Shown: positions 36,305 through 45,489 of the stretch, piece by piece
How the letters are laid out: each line of letters starts with the position of its first letter
Position numbering within the stretch: position 1 is the first letter of the stretch
Assembly (NCBI RefSeq): GCF_012317585.1
Contig: NZ_CP042909.1
Location: 682,001 to 746,000 of the forward strand
Length of the DNA stretch: 64,000 nt
Direction: 5' to 3'
Source: Thermosulfurimonas marina
GTDB taxonomy: Bacteria > Desulfobacterota > Thermodesulfobacteria > Thermodesulfobacteriales > Thermodesulfobacteriaceae
Notes under the pieces: generated by a model
The model's database searches: none
What the model saw: only the letters and a program-made list of their open reading frames with translations
Told to the model about the DNA's origin: nothing
Translations under genes and position numbers: made by a program

Positions 36305-36514
36305 ATGCCCATTTACGAATTCCGCTGTGAACACTGCGGTGAACGCTTCGAAAAACTCTGTCTCACCAGCCGGGACGAGCGGGAGACCCGCTGTCCCCGG
36401 TGTGGTAGCTCCCGGGTAAAGCGGGAGTTCTCTACCTTCGCCTGCACCCTCGGAGGCGGGGGCCTGGGTTTCGGCTCCTGCGGAAGCGGGGGTACGGGTT
36501 TCGGCTTCGGTTGA
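36305..36514 (+). CDS. small FmdB-family zinc-ribbon protein
   Basis: The 69-residue protein begins MPIYEFRCEHCGERFEKL and has a second pair CPRCGSS, the FmdB zinc ribbon. The tail is almost entirely glycine with two cysteines (GGGLGFGSCGSGGTGFGFG). The start at 36305 has AGGAGGTGAGGGCC before it, a very strong ribosome-binding site; the in-frame GTG-type start three codons earlier lies inside that site. Function unknown. It is 66 bp after the TtcA-like gene. Confidence 0.85.
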   Translation: MPIYEFRCEHCGERFEKLCLTSRDERETRCPRCGSSRVKREFSTFACTLGGGGLGFGSCGSGGTGFGFG

Positions 36515-36579
36515 GCTTAAGGGGCGAGGGGCCGGGCGCCCCTCCCCATAGGTTGTGCGCCCCCGGTTTTCCGGGTTAA

Positions 36580-37200
36580 ATGCCCTCCATGCTGGAGGGT
36601 GTGTTTCAATTTTTGCTCGAGACCATTGGTCGCCTCGGCTATCCGGGAATCTTCCTCCTCATGGCCTTAGAATCCTCTTTTTTTCCTTTTCCCAGCGAGG
36701 TGGTCATACCGCCAGCGGCCTATCTGGCCGCCAGGGGGGAGATGAGTCTTGCCGGGGTCGTGGCTGCCGGAACGGCGGGAAGCCTCGCCGGAGCCTGGTT
36801 TAACTACTTTTTGGCCCTAAAACTCGGACGACCCGCCCTGCGCGGATTTCTCCGGCGCTATGGCCGCTATCTTTTCCTCTCTGAGGGAGCGCTTTTTCAG
36901 GTAGAGGATTTTTTTGCCCGCCACGGCCACATTTCCACCTTCGTGGGCCGACTCCTTCCGGGCATCCGGCAATATATCAGCCTTCCGGCCGGGCTGGGAC
37001 GGATGAATCCCTGGCTTTTCAGCCTCTTTACCGCCCTGGGAGCCGGAATCTGGGTCACGGTGCTGGCCCTCTGTGGCTATCTGGTAGGGAAAAATCAGGA
37101 GTTGTTAGGCCGAACCCTTCACCGCGCCGGAGCCGGGGTCACCCTCTTTGCCCTTCTCTGTTTGGGGCTTTATCTGTGGTTTCATTACCGGAAGAAATGA
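36580..37200 (+). CDS. DedA-family membrane protein
   Basis: The 206-residue protein has about five membrane segments and the DedA family stretches [34 protein letters not shown], and [18 protein letters not shown] with the conserved Arg residues. DedA proteins are implicated in lipid carrier or phospholipid translocation (undecaprenyl phosphate flippases in some members). The specific substrate cannot be told. An alternative ATG lies three codons downstream. Confidence 0.9.
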   Translation: MPSMLEGVFQFLLETIGRLGYPGIFLLMALESSFFPFPSEVVIPPAAYLAARGEMSLAGVVAAGTAGSLAGAWFNYFLALKLGRPALRGFLRRYGRYLFLSEGALFQVEDFFARHGHISTFVGRLLPGIRQYISLPAGLGRMNPWLFSLFTALGAGIWVTVLALCGYLVGKNQELLGRTLHRAGAGVTLFALLCLGLYLWFHYRKK

Positions 37201-37350
37201 AAGAAGAACACCGGTTCTCCTGGAAAAAGGGCGGCTTTCTCCCCGGCTTCCTTTACTGTGGGAGGTTTATACCCGGAAAGATGCCGCAAGGGCCCTCTCT
37301 CTAGCCCAGGCCTTTGTGGTGCTGGCCGAAGACCTGCGCCGAAAATAGTC

Positions 37351-37809
37351 TTACGGATCCAAGCGGAAGACCGCACGCAATTTGAAGAGTTTTTCCGCCG
37401 GAAAGTGTCGGGCCGCAGCGCCGGCCTCCTGCGAGATCTCGGAAAGGATCCTTTCGATCTCCTCCCAGTTACGGGCCACCAGGGTAAACCAAACGTTCAG
37501 GCGGTGACGGCGCAGATAGCAGTGGGTCACTTCGGGCCGGGAGGCGATTCTCCAGGCCACCTCCTCGGCCCTTTCCGGGGGCACCGAGACCGCGGCCAGC
37601 GTGGTCACAAAGCCCAGGCGCCGGGAATCAGGACTGGCCCCCAAATGCCGCAGGATGCCCCTTTCCTTGAGCCCTCGCAAAAGAGAAAGGACCTCTCCTT
37701 CGGAAAGACCCAGTTCCTCCCCTAACCGGGCAAAGGGACGGGAGTCTAGAGGAAGGCCTTCCTGCAGGCGATCCAGAAGGCGTTTTTCCGTGGAGGTGAG
37801 CCTGCTCAA
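37351..37809 (-). CDS. AhbA-like siroheme decarboxylase subunit (AsnC/Lrp-type fold)
   Basis: The 152-residue protein has an AsnC-like winged helix (LGEELGLSEGEVLSLLRGL) and a RAM-like domain with VTHCYLRRHRLNVWFTLVA. That signature is found in the siroheme decarboxylases AhbA/NirD-type subunits, which remove the acetate side chains of siroheme to make didecarboxysiroheme on the way to heme or heme d1. It resembles the N-terminal half of the fused protein at 45860. It ends a compact operon, 3 bp after greA. A simple Lrp-type regulator is an alternative but less likely. Confidence 0.78.
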   Translation of the reverse strand: MSRLTSTEKRLLDRLQEGLPLDSRPFARLGEELGLSEGEVLSLLRGLKERGILRHLGASPDSRRLGFVTTLAAVSVPPERAEEVAWRIASRPEVTHCYLRRHRLNVWFTLVARNWEEIERILSEISQEAGAAARHFPAEKLFKLRAVFRLDP

Positions 37810-37812
37810 CCC

Positions 37813-38283
37813 CTAGACCTCTATGGCCAGGATCTCCAGGTGCCGGACACCGGAAGGGGTACGCACCTCCACCTCTTCGCCTACCTCCTTTCCGATAAGG
37901 GCCCGCCCCAGCGGGGAGGTCACGGAAACGAGCCCTTTTTCCACGTCGGACTCATAAGGGCCCACCAGGCGATAGACCAATTCTTCCTCGGTATCCAGAT
38001 CCAGGAGTCTTACCTTCACTCCGAATTGCACCCGCGAGGGTGGTTCTTTGGGGATCTCGATCACCTCGGCTCGGGCTAGGCGATCGGAAAGCTCCTGGAT
38101 GCGCCCTTCAATATGGGCCTGACGCTCCTTGGCCGCCTCATATTCGGCGTTTTCGGAAATGTCCCCGTGGGCCCGGGCCTCCTCAATGGCCTTGACCACG
38201 TCCCGGCGCTCCACGGTCTTGAGGCGTTCGAGTTCGGCCTTCAGACGCTGAAAGCCCTCGGGAGTAAAAGGAATGCGCTCCAT
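37813..38283 (-). CDS. greA: transcription elongation factor GreA
   Basis: GreA rescues backtracked RNA polymerase by promoting transcript cleavage. The 156-residue protein has the N-terminal coiled coil with acidic tip (KAIEEARAHGDISENAEYEAAKE) and the C-terminal FKBP-like domain (TSPLGRALIGKEVGEEVEV). The length is normal. It lies 6 bp after the UbiA-like gene and 3 bp before the AhbA-like gene. Confidence 0.96.
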   Translation of the reverse strand: MERIPFTPEGFQRLKAELERLKTVERRDVVKAIEEARAHGDISENAEYEAAKERQAHIEGRIQELSDRLARAEVIEIPKEPPSRVQFGVKVRLLDLDTEEELVYRLVGPYESDVEKGLVSVTSPLGRALIGKEVGEEVEVRTPSGVRHLEILAIEV

Positions 38284-38289
38284 AAGTCT

Positions 38290-39150
38290 CTACCCCTTTA
38301 TGAGAAAATTTAGAAGTATACCCAGAAATATTACCACGCTTATGGCCCCGTTAAAGGTAAAAAAGGCCAGGTCGAGGCCTTCCAGAGTCCGGGGATTGAC
38401 CGTTAGGCGCTGGGCTAAGAAGAGGGCGGCCGTAAGAGCCAGAGCCAGATAATAGGGCCAGGTAAGGTCGAAGGCCCGACCCGCGGCGGCAAAGAAGAGA
38501 AAGGCCAGGAGGTGAAAGAAGGCCGAGAGGCGGAAGGCTCGGCGGCGGCCAAAACGGGCGGGAACGGAGTGAAGCCCGACCTGGCGATCGAAGGCCTCAT
38601 CCATGCAAGCATAAAGGATATCAAAGCCCGCCACCCAGAAGATCACCCCGGCCGCCAGAAGAAAGATCCCCGGCTCAGAGAAGGCCCCGCGCACGGCCAC
38701 ATATCCCCCCAGCGGGGCCAGGGCCAGGGCCGCCCCCAGGAAAAGATGGCAGAGCCAGGTGAAACGTTTGGTGTAAGAATAGATGAGGATCACCATGTAG
38801 GCGATGGGGGAGAGCTTGAGGGTAAGCTTATTGAGTCCTGCGGCACAGAGATAATAGAGGAAGGAGGCCGCGAAAAAGAGAAGCCAGGCCTCGGCCGGCT
38901 TTACGGCCCCGGTTACCAGATGGCGATTGCGGGTGCGAGGGTTTTCCGCGTCAAAGGGGAGATCGGCCAGGCGGTTAAAGGTCATGGCTGCGGTGCGGGC
39001 CCCCACCATGCAGCCCAGGATAAGAAGGGCCGGTTTGGCCGCCGGAAATCCCTTGGCCGCAAGCACCGCTCCGGCATAGGCAAAGGGCAGGGCAAAAATG
39101 GTGTGTTCAAATTTGATCATCTCCAGGAGGAGCTTAATTTTGGTCAACAT
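38290..39150 (-). CDS. UbiA-family prenyltransferase (menaquinone, MqnP-like)
   Basis: The 286-residue integral membrane protein attaches a polyprenyl chain to an aromatic ring. The two Asp-rich motifs are FNRLADLPFDAENPRTRNRH and DILYACMDEAFDRQVGLHS; the latter form is typical of the MqnP group in the futalosine menaquinone route. About eight membrane helices are visible. UbiX lies two genes upstream in the same operon, as often seen with this route. I leave the symbol blank because ubiA and mqnP are hard to separate by eye. Confidence 0.88.
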   Translation of the reverse strand: MLTKIKLLLEMIKFEHTIFALPFAYAGAVLAAKGFPAAKPALLILGCMVGARTAAMTFNRLADLPFDAENPRTRNRHLVTGAVKPAEAWLLFFAASFLYYLCAAGLNKLTLKLSPIAYMVILIYSYTKRFTWLCHLFLGAALALAPLGGYVAVRGAFSEPGIFLLAAGVIFWVAGFDILYACMDEAFDRQVGLHSVPARFGRRRAFRLSAFFHLLAFLFFAAAGRAFDLTWPYYLALALTAALFLAQRLTVNPRTLEGLDLAFFTFNGAISVVIFLGILLNFLIKG

Positions 39151-39165
39151 CTTGGCCTTCCAGGA

Positions 39166-39375
39166 CTACCCCAATCCTCCGATGAGAAGATACTTTATCT
39201 TTAAGATCCACCTTTCCCGGTCCCACTGGGCCTCCTCAAGGGTCCTGAATTTCTTGATCCCTCGAGGAACACGCAAGAGAGGGTAAATGGGCCGAAGCTT
39301 CCCCCGGCGCAATTTCGCAAGAAAGGAAGGGAGATCCGCGGCAGCCTCTTCCAGGGTGCGATATCTTTTGATCAT
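39166..39375 (-). CDS. small hypothetical protein with an internal repeat
   Basis: The 69-residue frame contains two related segments, RYRTLEEAAADL near the N-terminus and KFRTLEEAQWDRERW near residue 42, joined by a basic Arg/Pro-rich stretch. I do not recognise a family. The ATG overlaps the ubiX stop by 4 bp and the stop is 15 bp before the UbiA-like gene, so its position inside an otherwise gap-free operon argues that it is real. Confidence 0.65.
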   Translation of the reverse strand: MIKRYRTLEEAAADLPSFLAKLRRGKLRPIYPLLRVPRGIKKFRTLEEAQWDRERWILKIKYLLIGGLG

Positions 39376-39935
39376 AGGCCCTTCCAGCGCCGGGGATTCT
39401 CCACGGGAAATCCCAGGAATTCGGCCAGGCGCCGTGCAAAAAAGTCTACCATGTCTTCCAGGGTTCGGGGACGGTGATAGAAGGCGGGCATGGCCGGATA
39501 GATTACTGCTCCGGCCTCGGCTGCGGCCAGCATGTTCCGCAGGTGGATGAGGTTGAAGGGGGTCTCTCGTACCACCAGCACCAGGGGCCGGCGCTCCTTG
39601 AGCATCACGTCCGCGGCCCGCTGAAGGAGGTTGCGGGCCGAGCCCCGGGCTACGGCCGAAAGGGTTCCCATGGAGCAGGGCAAAACGACCATCCCTCGAT
39701 AAGGAGCGGAGCCGCTGGCCGGAGGGGCGGAGAGTTCCCCCTCCCGAAAGACCCGCGCACAGAGTTCCTCAAGGTCCGCCAGGGTGAGCCCGGTTTCATG
39801 CTCCAGCACGGAAAGGCCCGGGTCGGTCACAATGACCTCCGCCGGCTGGGAAAGCTCCCGCAGGAGTCGCAGGAAGGCCACCGCATAGGGGGCTCCGCTG
39901 GCTCCGGTTATGCCCACTAAGAGTCTTTTTTCCAT
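39372..39935 (-). CDS. ubiX: flavin prenyltransferase UbiX
   Basis: UbiX attaches a dimethylallyl group to FMN, making the cofactor of UbiD-type decarboxylases. The 187-residue protein begins [20 protein letters not shown] and has [20 protein letters not shown] and [18 protein letters not shown], all family hallmarks. I chose the ATG at 39935 (GGAGG 7 bp upstream) rather than 40013, which would add 26 residues within the preceding gene. It overlaps that gene by 19 bp. Confidence 0.94.
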   Translation of the reverse strand: MEKRLLVGITGASGAPYAVAFLRLLRELSQPAEVIVTDPGLSVLEHETGLTLADLEELCARVFREGELSAPPASGSAPYRGMVVLPCSMGTLSAVARGSARNLLQRAADVMLKERRPLVLVVRETPFNLIHLRNMLAAAEAGAVIYPAMPAFYHRPRTLEDMVDFFARRLAEFLGFPVENPRRWKGL

Positions 39936-41026
39936 TTCCGGGCCTCCTCGCGGGCCAGACGATCGCAGCGTTCGTTTTCGGGGTGTCCGGCATGGCCCTC
40001 CACCCAGATCCACTCCACCTGGTGGACCTTGAGAAGCCGGGAAAGCTCCTCCCAGAGGTCCCGGTTTTTCACCGCTTTACCCCCAGAGAGGCGAAAACCC
40101 GCTCTTTCCCAGCGGGGGAGCCATTCCGTAGCCCCTTGAAGGAGATATCGGGAATCGGTGTAAATCTTCACCCGGCAGGGGCGTTTTAAGGCCTTCAGGG
40201 CCTCGATGGCCGCCCGCAGTTCCATACGGTTGTTGGTGGTTTGGGGCTCACCCCCGGTGAGGACCCTTTCCTTTCCCCGGGCCCGGAGAAGAGCCGCAAA
40301 GCCCCCGGGGCCGGGATTCCCCAGACAGGCTCCGTCCACGAAGATCTCCACCGTGTCCGAGGGACCTTCCTTTCGGGCCAGATACTCCCGCACGATCTCC
40401 GCCCCGGAGCTGGTTCCCAGCCGAGCCGCCCCGGCCGAAAGCAAGGCCAGGGCCTGTTCCAGGGTGCGAATCCCTCCGGCAGCCTTGACCTTGGCCCGTC
40501 CGCGGGCGGCCTCCACCAGAAGGCGCACGTCCTCCACCGTAGCCCCTCCCGGACCAAAGCCCGTAGCGGTCTTGAGATAGGCCACCCCGGTCTCCGGAAG
40601 CCGGCGGGCCAGCTCCCGCTTTTCTTCCACCGAAAGATATCCGCACTCCAGGATCACCTTCACCGGAGCCGGTTCCGCCGCCCGGACCACCTCTTCCACC
40701 TCGGAAAGGGCCTCGGCCAGGGCCCCGGATTTCACCAGGGTCAGATTCAGCACCATGTCCAGTTCTTCGGCCCCGAGGTCGGTGTAAAGTTCGGCCTGGG
40801 CCACTTTGATCTCCACCGGCTCAAAACCCAGGGGAAACCCCACCACGGTGACTACCTTCACCGGGGAGCCGGAAAGGAGACCCCGGGCCAGAGGCACATA
40901 CACCGGGGGCACACAGACCCCGGCCATGCCGAATTCCCGGGCCTCCTCACAGAGGCGGCGGATGTCCGCTTCCGTAGCCGTAGGTCGCAAACAGGTGTGC
41001 TCGATATAGGGGGCGGGGTTGCGCAT
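39917..41026 (-). CDS. deoC-rnhA: deoxyribose-phosphate aldolase fused to ribonuclease HI
   Basis: One 369-residue frame joins two complete enzymes. Residues about 1-215 are Deo[19 protein letters not shown], the Schiff-base lysine in [15 protein letters not shown] and a second lysine in [10 protein letters not shown]. Residues about 222-369 are RNase HI with all four acidic residues: [15 protein letters not shown] (D), [11 protein letters not shown] (E), YTDSRYLL (D) and [12 protein letters not shown] (D). The linker is short ([12 protein letters not shown]), so this is not a missed stop. The start at 41026 has AGAGGT before it; an in-frame start at 41071 adds 15 residues. The gene heads the ubiX operon. 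Confidence 0.93.
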   Translation of the reverse strand: MRNPAPYIEHTCLRPTATEADIRRLCEEAREFGMAGVCVPPVYVPLARGLLSGSPVKVVTVVGFPLGFEPVEIKVAQAELYTDLGAEELDMVLNLTLVKSGALAEALSEVEEVVRAAEPAPVKVILECGYLSVEEKRELARRLPETGVAYLKTATGFGPGGATVEDVRLLVEAARGRAKVKAAGGIRTLEQALALLSAGAARLGTSSGAEIVREYLARKEGPSDTVEIFVDGACLGNPGPGGFAALLRARGKERVLTGGEPQTTNNRMELRAAIEALKALKRPCRVKIYTDSRYLLQGATEWLPRWERAGFRLSGGKAVKNRDLWEELSRLLKVHQVEWIWVEGHAGHPENERCDRLAREEARKWKKDS

Positions 41027-41077
41027 ACCTCTGTTTAACCCTTGTCTTTGGAGGATGGCAAGGGTTATCATGGGGCT

Positions 41078-41725
41078 ATGAGATACTATCCCGTCTTTTT
41101 AAAACTTGAAGGCCGGCTCTGTGTGGTGGTGGGGGGAGGGGAGGTGGCGGAGCGCAAGGTGGAGGCCCTGCTGGAGGCCGGGGCCCGGGTGCGGGTCATC
41201 GCCCCGGAGGTCACGGAGACCCTCCGGCGGTGGGCCGAAGAGGGGCGGGTGGAACTCGAGGTCCGTCCGTATCGGGAGGGAGATCTTTCCGGGGCCTGGC
41301 TGGTAGTCGCGGCTACCGATGATCCCGGGGTGCAGGAGGCCGTATTCCGGGAGGCTGAGGAGCGGGGGCTCTTTTGCAATGTGGTGGACAAACCGGAAAT
41401 CTGCTCTTTTATTGTCCCCTCGGTGGTGCGGCGGGGCAGGTTGCAGCTGGCCATCTCCACCTCCGGGGCCAGCCCGGCGGCGGCCCGCAGGATTCGCGAG
41501 CGGCTGGAGGAAGAATTTGGGCCGGAGTGGGAAGTTTATCTGGAGCTCATGGCCCGCTGGCGGCGGGAGATCCTCTCCCGCGATCTCCCCGAGGAGGAAC
41601 GCCGGGTCCTCTTCAACCGGCTGGCCCTGGCCCCCCTTCCGGAGTGGATCCGCCAGGGCGACTGGCATTATGTGCGGGCCCTGGCCGAAAAAGAAGGACT
41701 AAGTTTTCCGGAAGACTTAAAGTGA
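41078..41725 (+). CDS. precorrin-2 dehydrogenase / sirohydrochlorin ferrochelatase, CysG N-terminal type
   Basis: The enzyme oxidises precorrin-2 with NAD and may insert iron to give siroheme. The 215-residue protein starts [20 protein letters not shown], has the NAD site [19 protein letters not shown] and the catalytic region [19 protein letters not shown], then [20 protein letters not shown]. The methyltransferase half of CysG is absent; cobA-hemD at 12125 supplies it. The ATG at 41078 was chosen because the family begins at this motif. The gene is divergent from deoC-rnhA. Confidence 0.9.
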   Translation: MRYYPVFLKLEGRLCVVVGGGEVAERKVEALLEAGARVRVIAPEVTETLRRWAEEGRVELEVRPYREGDLSGAWLVVAATDDPGVQEAVFREAEERGLFCNVVDKPEICSFIVPSVVRRGRLQLAISTSGASPAAARRIRERLEEEFGPEWEVYLELMARWRREILSRDLPEEERRVLFNRLALAPLPEWIRQGDWHYVRALAEKEGLSFPEDLK

Positions 41726-42633
41726 AGGCTAATCAAGGATTTACCCTCATAGAGCTGGCCATTACCCTGGTGATTATAGGGATTCTGCTAGGTATGGGTG
41801 CGGGTCTAGTAGGACTTTTGATCAAGAGGTCTCGTTACAACGAGAATCTTGAACGCCTGAGGTCCAATGTGGAGGCCCTCATCGGTTACGCCCTCACCCA
41901 CAACGGAAGACTTCCCTCCTCAGCTAATTGCTCTCAGGCCTTAAAATACATCAAGGATGTTTGGGGCAAAGATTTTGTGTGTGTTATAGCCCCCGAACTA
42001 TCCTCTACCGGTACTTGTGCTCGCCAAAAGACTTCTTTGCAGGTCATTGATTACAATGAAGGGAATCAGACCAAAAGTGACCTAGCTTTTGTAATTTTTA
42101 GTGGTGGGCCCAATTACAATCTCCAAACAGCTAGTAATTCTCCTATAAGGATCTATACCCCGGATACGGCCAGTGTGGACGATAATCCCTCGGATCTCAA
42201 TCGTCCCGAAAGTTATGACGATATGGTGCAATATGTTAGCCTTAACGAACTTAAAGCCAAGTTGAAATGTCCTTATCGAGAAGAATATCTGCGAATATTG
42301 AATAATGAGTTGCCCTCTGGCTATGAAAATTCTACATATAATGCACGAGTTTATGCGGCAGGAGGAGTCCCTTTTACGGGAGAGGCTTATGAATGGTGTG
42401 TAGAAGACCGTGACGGTTTGGTGGGTATAGGTCTCGGGCTAGACTGCAATGGTACCAATCCCGTGGCTCCTGATGGTAATTGTTCGGACGGTAATGATCT
42501 TTGGCCTCGGTGTGCTTACCTACAATTTTCAGGAAATGCCACCGGGTCCGGCACCTACAGGTTGACCTTTTTTGTGAGAGATGCGGACGGAAGCGTGGTT
42601 CAAAAGAGCCTTGCTTTGACTATCAACCCCTAG
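41722..42633 (+). CDS. type IV prepilin-like protein
   Basis: The 303-residue protein begins at a GTG that overlaps the preceding TGA (GTGA). Its N-terminus, ANQGFTLIELAITLVIIGI, is a prepilin peptidase site (G/F with Glu at +5) and the hydrophobic helix of type IV pilins or type II secretion pseudopilins. The rest is a soluble, Asn/Asp-rich domain with several cysteines that could form disulfides, ending in a beta-rich stretch (TYRLTFFVRDADGSVVQ). It is larger than major pilins, so a minor pilin or adhesin-like pseudopilin is likely. No other pilus gene is present. It has lower GC than its neighbours. Confidence 0.82.
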   Translation: MKANQGFTLIELAITLVIIGILLGMGAGLVGLLIKRSRYNENLERLRSNVEALIGYALTHNGRLPSSANCSQALKYIKDVWGKDFVCVIAPELSSTGTCARQKTSLQVIDYNEGNQTKSDLAFVIFSGGPNYNLQTASNSPIRIYTPDTASVDDNPSDLNRPESYDDMVQYVSLNELKAKLKCPYREEYLRILNNELPSGYENSTYNARVYAAGGVPFTGEAYEWCVEDRDGLVGIGLGLDCNGTNPVAPDGNCSDGNDLWPRCAYLQFSGNATGSGTYRLTFFVRDADGSVVQKSLALTINP

Positions 42634-43072
42634 CCAAGACCAGCCTCAGCAAGAGGGCCAGAGCTCCGGCGGCCAGATCGTCGGCCATGATCCCCCAGCC
42701 GCCGGGAAGTCTCTCAAAGAGCTTGAGGGGCCAGGGTTTGAAGATGTCCAGGAGACGGAAAAGTAGAAAGGCCCCCAGGAGTTCGAGCCCGGAGTGAAAG
42801 GCCAGGGCCGCCAGATAGGCCCCGGCCACCTCGTCGAGGATCACGCAGGAGGGGTCTTCCTCCGTAAGCCTCCGGGCCACCCGCCCCGAGGCCCAGACCC
42901 CGATAAGGGTGAGCCCGGCAAGGAGGGCGCCCTTTCCTCCTAAAGGCCACCCTGCGGTGGCCCAGGCCAGGAAAATCCCCACCCCCGAGCCCCAGGTGCC
43001 CGGGGCCCAGGGGATCTTCCCCAGACCGAAGCAGGTGGCCGCCAGCCAGGCCAGACGCTCAGTAATCTTCAA
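42623..43072 (-). CDS. pgpA: phosphatidylglycerophosphatase A
   Basis: Removes phosphate from phosphatidylglycerophosphate in the inner membrane. The 149-residue protein has GLGKIPWAPGTWGSGVG, VILDEVAGAYLA and FRLLDIFKPWPL, followed by GGWGIMADDLAAG, the conserved blocks of the PgpA family with the acidic metal ligands. Its 3' end overlaps the convergent prepilin gene by 11 bp, and its start overlaps the next gene by 14 bp. Confidence 0.93.
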   Translation of the reverse strand: MKITERLAWLAATCFGLGKIPWAPGTWGSGVGIFLAWATAGWPLGGKGALLAGLTLIGVWASGRVARRLTEEDPSCVILDEVAGAYLAALAFHSGLELLGAFLLFRLLDIFKPWPLKLFERLPGGWGIMADDLAAGALALLLRLVLARG

Positions 43073-44192
43073 GGATCCAGCGTCCGTTCTTGATCTTCAC
43101 GATAATCATGGAGGATTCATCGAGCCCGTTGTGGTCCTCTGGGGTAAAACGATAGACCCCGCTTATTCCCACATAACCCCTGAGGTTCTCGATGGCCTCC
43201 CGTACCCTTTCCCGATCCGGCCCCACCTTCTTCAGGGCCCGGGCCAGGATCATGACCGCATCCCAGGCGTACCCGGAATGGGTGTTGATGGGGAACTCGC
43301 GGTCGTAATGATAGACCTCCCGGTAAAGGTGCACGAAATGGGCGATCACCGGCTTCTGAGGGTCGGAGTCCGGAAGTTGCTCCCAGGCCATGAGCTTGGT
43401 GGAGGGCATGAGGTTGCCCTCGGCCGCCGGGCCGGCAAGCTCGATATATTTGGGATCCGGGAGCCCGTGACACTGGAAAAGAGGCACGGGGAGGCCCAGC
43501 TGTTTCACATTCTTGGCGATAATGGCCCCGGCCGGCCCAATAGTCCAGGCCACGATTACCTGGGGGCGCCTGCGCCAGATTTTGGCCAGCTGGGTGGTCA
43601 TGTCCGTATCCCGGGGATTAAAGGACTCGGCGGCCACAATGGTCAACCCGTACTCCGGGGCCAGCTTTTCCAGCCACTTGCGGCCGTCCTTGCCGAACCC
43701 ATCGGTGGCCGTAAGGAGTCCTACTTTGGTGAGGCCCTTTTTCCGAAGATAGCCGTAGATCTTGCGTACGGCGGTGCTTGAACGCTGGGGGGTCTTGAAG
43801 ATGTAACGGTAGGAACCGAATCGTCCCCCCATGATTACCGGGTCTCCACCCACGGTCATGATGGTGGGCACCCGGGCCGCCTCCACCAGGGGCTTTACCG
43901 CCATGCCGGTTCCGGTGCGGGTGGGGCCGATGATCGCCACCACTTTTTCCTTGTAAATAAAACCCACGGCCTTGCTGGGATCGCCCTCCGTATCTCCCAG
44001 GACCAGCTTTAGCGGCCGGCCATGAATTCCCCCCTCCTTGTTGATCTCCGCCACCAGCTTGGTGGGGGTCCCGATGAAGGCCGCCGGCCCGGAAAGGGCA
44101 AAAAGGGCCCCGATCTTGATGGACTCCTGGGCGAAAACCCCTCCGCAAAGCCCCAGAAGAAAGAGGCCCACTAAAAACAGCCCCTTCCGCAT
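43059..44192 (-). CDS. branched-chain amino-acid-type ABC transporter substrate-binding protein
   Basis: The 377-residue protein has a signal peptide (GLFLVGLFLLGLCGGVFAQ) and a type I periplasmic binding fold (IKIGALFALSGPAAFIGTP, VVAIIGPTRTGTGMAV, HSGYAWDAVMILARALKK), as in LivJ/LivK-type receptors. The reading frame is complete. The permease and ATPase genes directly upstream are broken, so this receptor has no transporter partner in the window. It could serve another Liv permease or a sensor. Ligand unknown. Confidence 0.9.
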   Translation of the reverse strand: MRKGLFLVGLFLLGLCGGVFAQESIKIGALFALSGPAAFIGTPTKLVAEINKEGGIHGRPLKLVLGDTEGDPSKAVGFIYKEKVVAIIGPTRTGTGMAVKPLVEAARVPTIMTVGGDPVIMGGRFGSYRYIFKTPQRSSTAVRKIYGYLRKKGLTKVGLLTATDGFGKDGRKWLEKLAPEYGLTIVAAESFNPRDTDMTTQLAKIWRRRPQVIVAWTIGPAGAIIAKNVKQLGLPVPLFQCHGLPDPKYIELAGPAAEGNLMPSTKLMAWEQLPDSDPQKPVIAHFVHLYREVYHYDREFPINTHSGYAWDAVMILARALKKVGPDRERVREAIENLRGYVGISGVYRFTPEDHNGLDESSMIIVKIKNGRWILEDY

Positions 44193-44227
44193 AAGCTTCC
44201 TCCTTTTAAAGGATCTTCCCCCTCATA

Positions 44228-44642
44228 TCATTTTCCCATATAGGCTTCAAGGACGGCGGGATGGTTCCGGACCTCCTCCCGAAGGGCTCGGGGAAGGTGA
44301 AGGAGGGCGGAAAGGAACCCGGTTTGGCGCCGAAGGTGGAACCCGCAAAGGACGTTTTCCAGCACACTCATCCCCGGAAAGATACGGATATGCTGAAAGG
44401 TACGGGCCAGGCCCCGGGCGGCCCTCTCCCAGGGAGAAAGCCCCTTAAGGGAGGCCCCTCCAAGGCGGACCTCTCCTTCGTCTTCGGAAAGGATTCCGGA
44501 GATAATGTTCAAGGAGGGTGGTCTTGCCCGCTCCGTTGGGCCCGATAAGGCCCACAATCTCCCCGGGCCGCACGCGAAAACTCACCCGGGAAAGGACCGC
44601 AAGCCCTCCGAAGCTTTTACTCACCCCGTCTATCTCAAGCAT
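44228..44642 (-). pseudogene. LivG-type ABC ATPase, frameshifted and internally deleted
   Basis: The N-terminal part starts [19 protein letters not shown] and has Walker [13 protein letters not shown] one-base shift near 44510 moves to [18 protein letters not shown], then ARTFQHIRIFPGMSVLENV, and the frame ends HPAVLEAYMGK, which is the normal C-terminus of LivG. About 110 residues with the ABC signature, Walker B and switch histidine are absent. No active ATPase can be made. Confidence 0.85.
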
Positions 44643-44669
44643 CTCCTCTCCAGCGCTTCCCCAGCCCGC

Positions 44670-45489
44670 TCAGGCCCTCGGGGAAAAGATGAGAAGCCCC
44701 ATGAGAAGCCCTCCATAAAAGAAATCCCGGTAGTCTTCCAGGATCTCCAGAAGGTGGGGAAGAGGGGTGAGGACTCCGGCCCCGAGGAGAGCTCCCCAGA
44801 GGGAGCCCTTTCCCCCGAAAAGGCACATGGTGACCAGTTCTACGGAAAAGAAAATGTCAAAGGTTTTGGGACTGATAAAGGAGAGATAATGGGCATAGAA
44901 GGCCCCGGCCAGAAGGGCGCAGGCCGCACTCACGGCAAAGGCCAGAATCTTGTAGCGCAGGGGAGAGATCCCCAGACAGGCGGCCGCGGCCTCCTCGGAG
45001 AGGGCCTTGAGGGCCCGGCCCTCTCCGGAGTGCACCAGGTTAAAAAGGAAAAAAAGGCGGCCAGGGTCACCCCCCATAAGAAGTAATAAAAGAGGGGGTC
45101 CCCGGAAAGGACATAAGGGCCTAAACGGTAGGGAGGTATACCCGGAAGGCCCGGAGGGCCTCCGGTGAGTCCTTCGGCCTCCACCAGGAAGTAGTAAACC
45201 ATGAGGTTGAAGGCCAGGGTGGCCATGACCAGGTAGTTTCCTTTAAGGCGCAGGATCAGGCGTCCGAGGAGAGCAGCCAGCAAGGTCCCTCCGGCCACCA
45301 CCGCCAGGGTGGAAAGAAGGGGAGGGATCCCCAGCCTGAGGGAAAGGAGGGCCGAGCCATAGGCTCCCAAGGCCCAGAAGCCGGCGTGCCCCAGCGAGAT
45401 CTCCCCGGCATAACCGATGAGAAGGACCAGACCCGAGACCGTGAGTACATTTAAGGCAGTGAAATTGGCCACCGTGAGCGTGCAGAAAG
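44670..45489 (-). pseudogene. LivM-type permease, 5'-deleted and frameshifted
   Basis: LivM sequence runs from NFTALNVLTVSGLVLLIGYA through GEISLGHAGFWALGAYG to LKGNYLVMATLAFNLMVYYF. In a run of A/T near 45040-45060 the frame shifts, and it continues in another frame with GISPLRYKILAFAVSAACAL, FGGKGSLWGALLGAG and a stop at 44670. The N-terminal part is missing: the remnant is joined directly to a LivH fragment. Confidence 0.8.

Noticed and set aside
36515-36560. GC-rich inverted segments after the second FmdB gene as a terminator
   Set aside because: The pairing is poor and no T-run follows.
37201-37348. A short gene after dedA encoding LWEVYTRKDAARALSLAQAF
   Set aside because: The segment looks protein-like, but the frame has no ATG, GTG or TTG after the dedA stop. 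The only ATG there (37197) is in another frame that stops after 35 codons. It may be a remnant; support is too weak.
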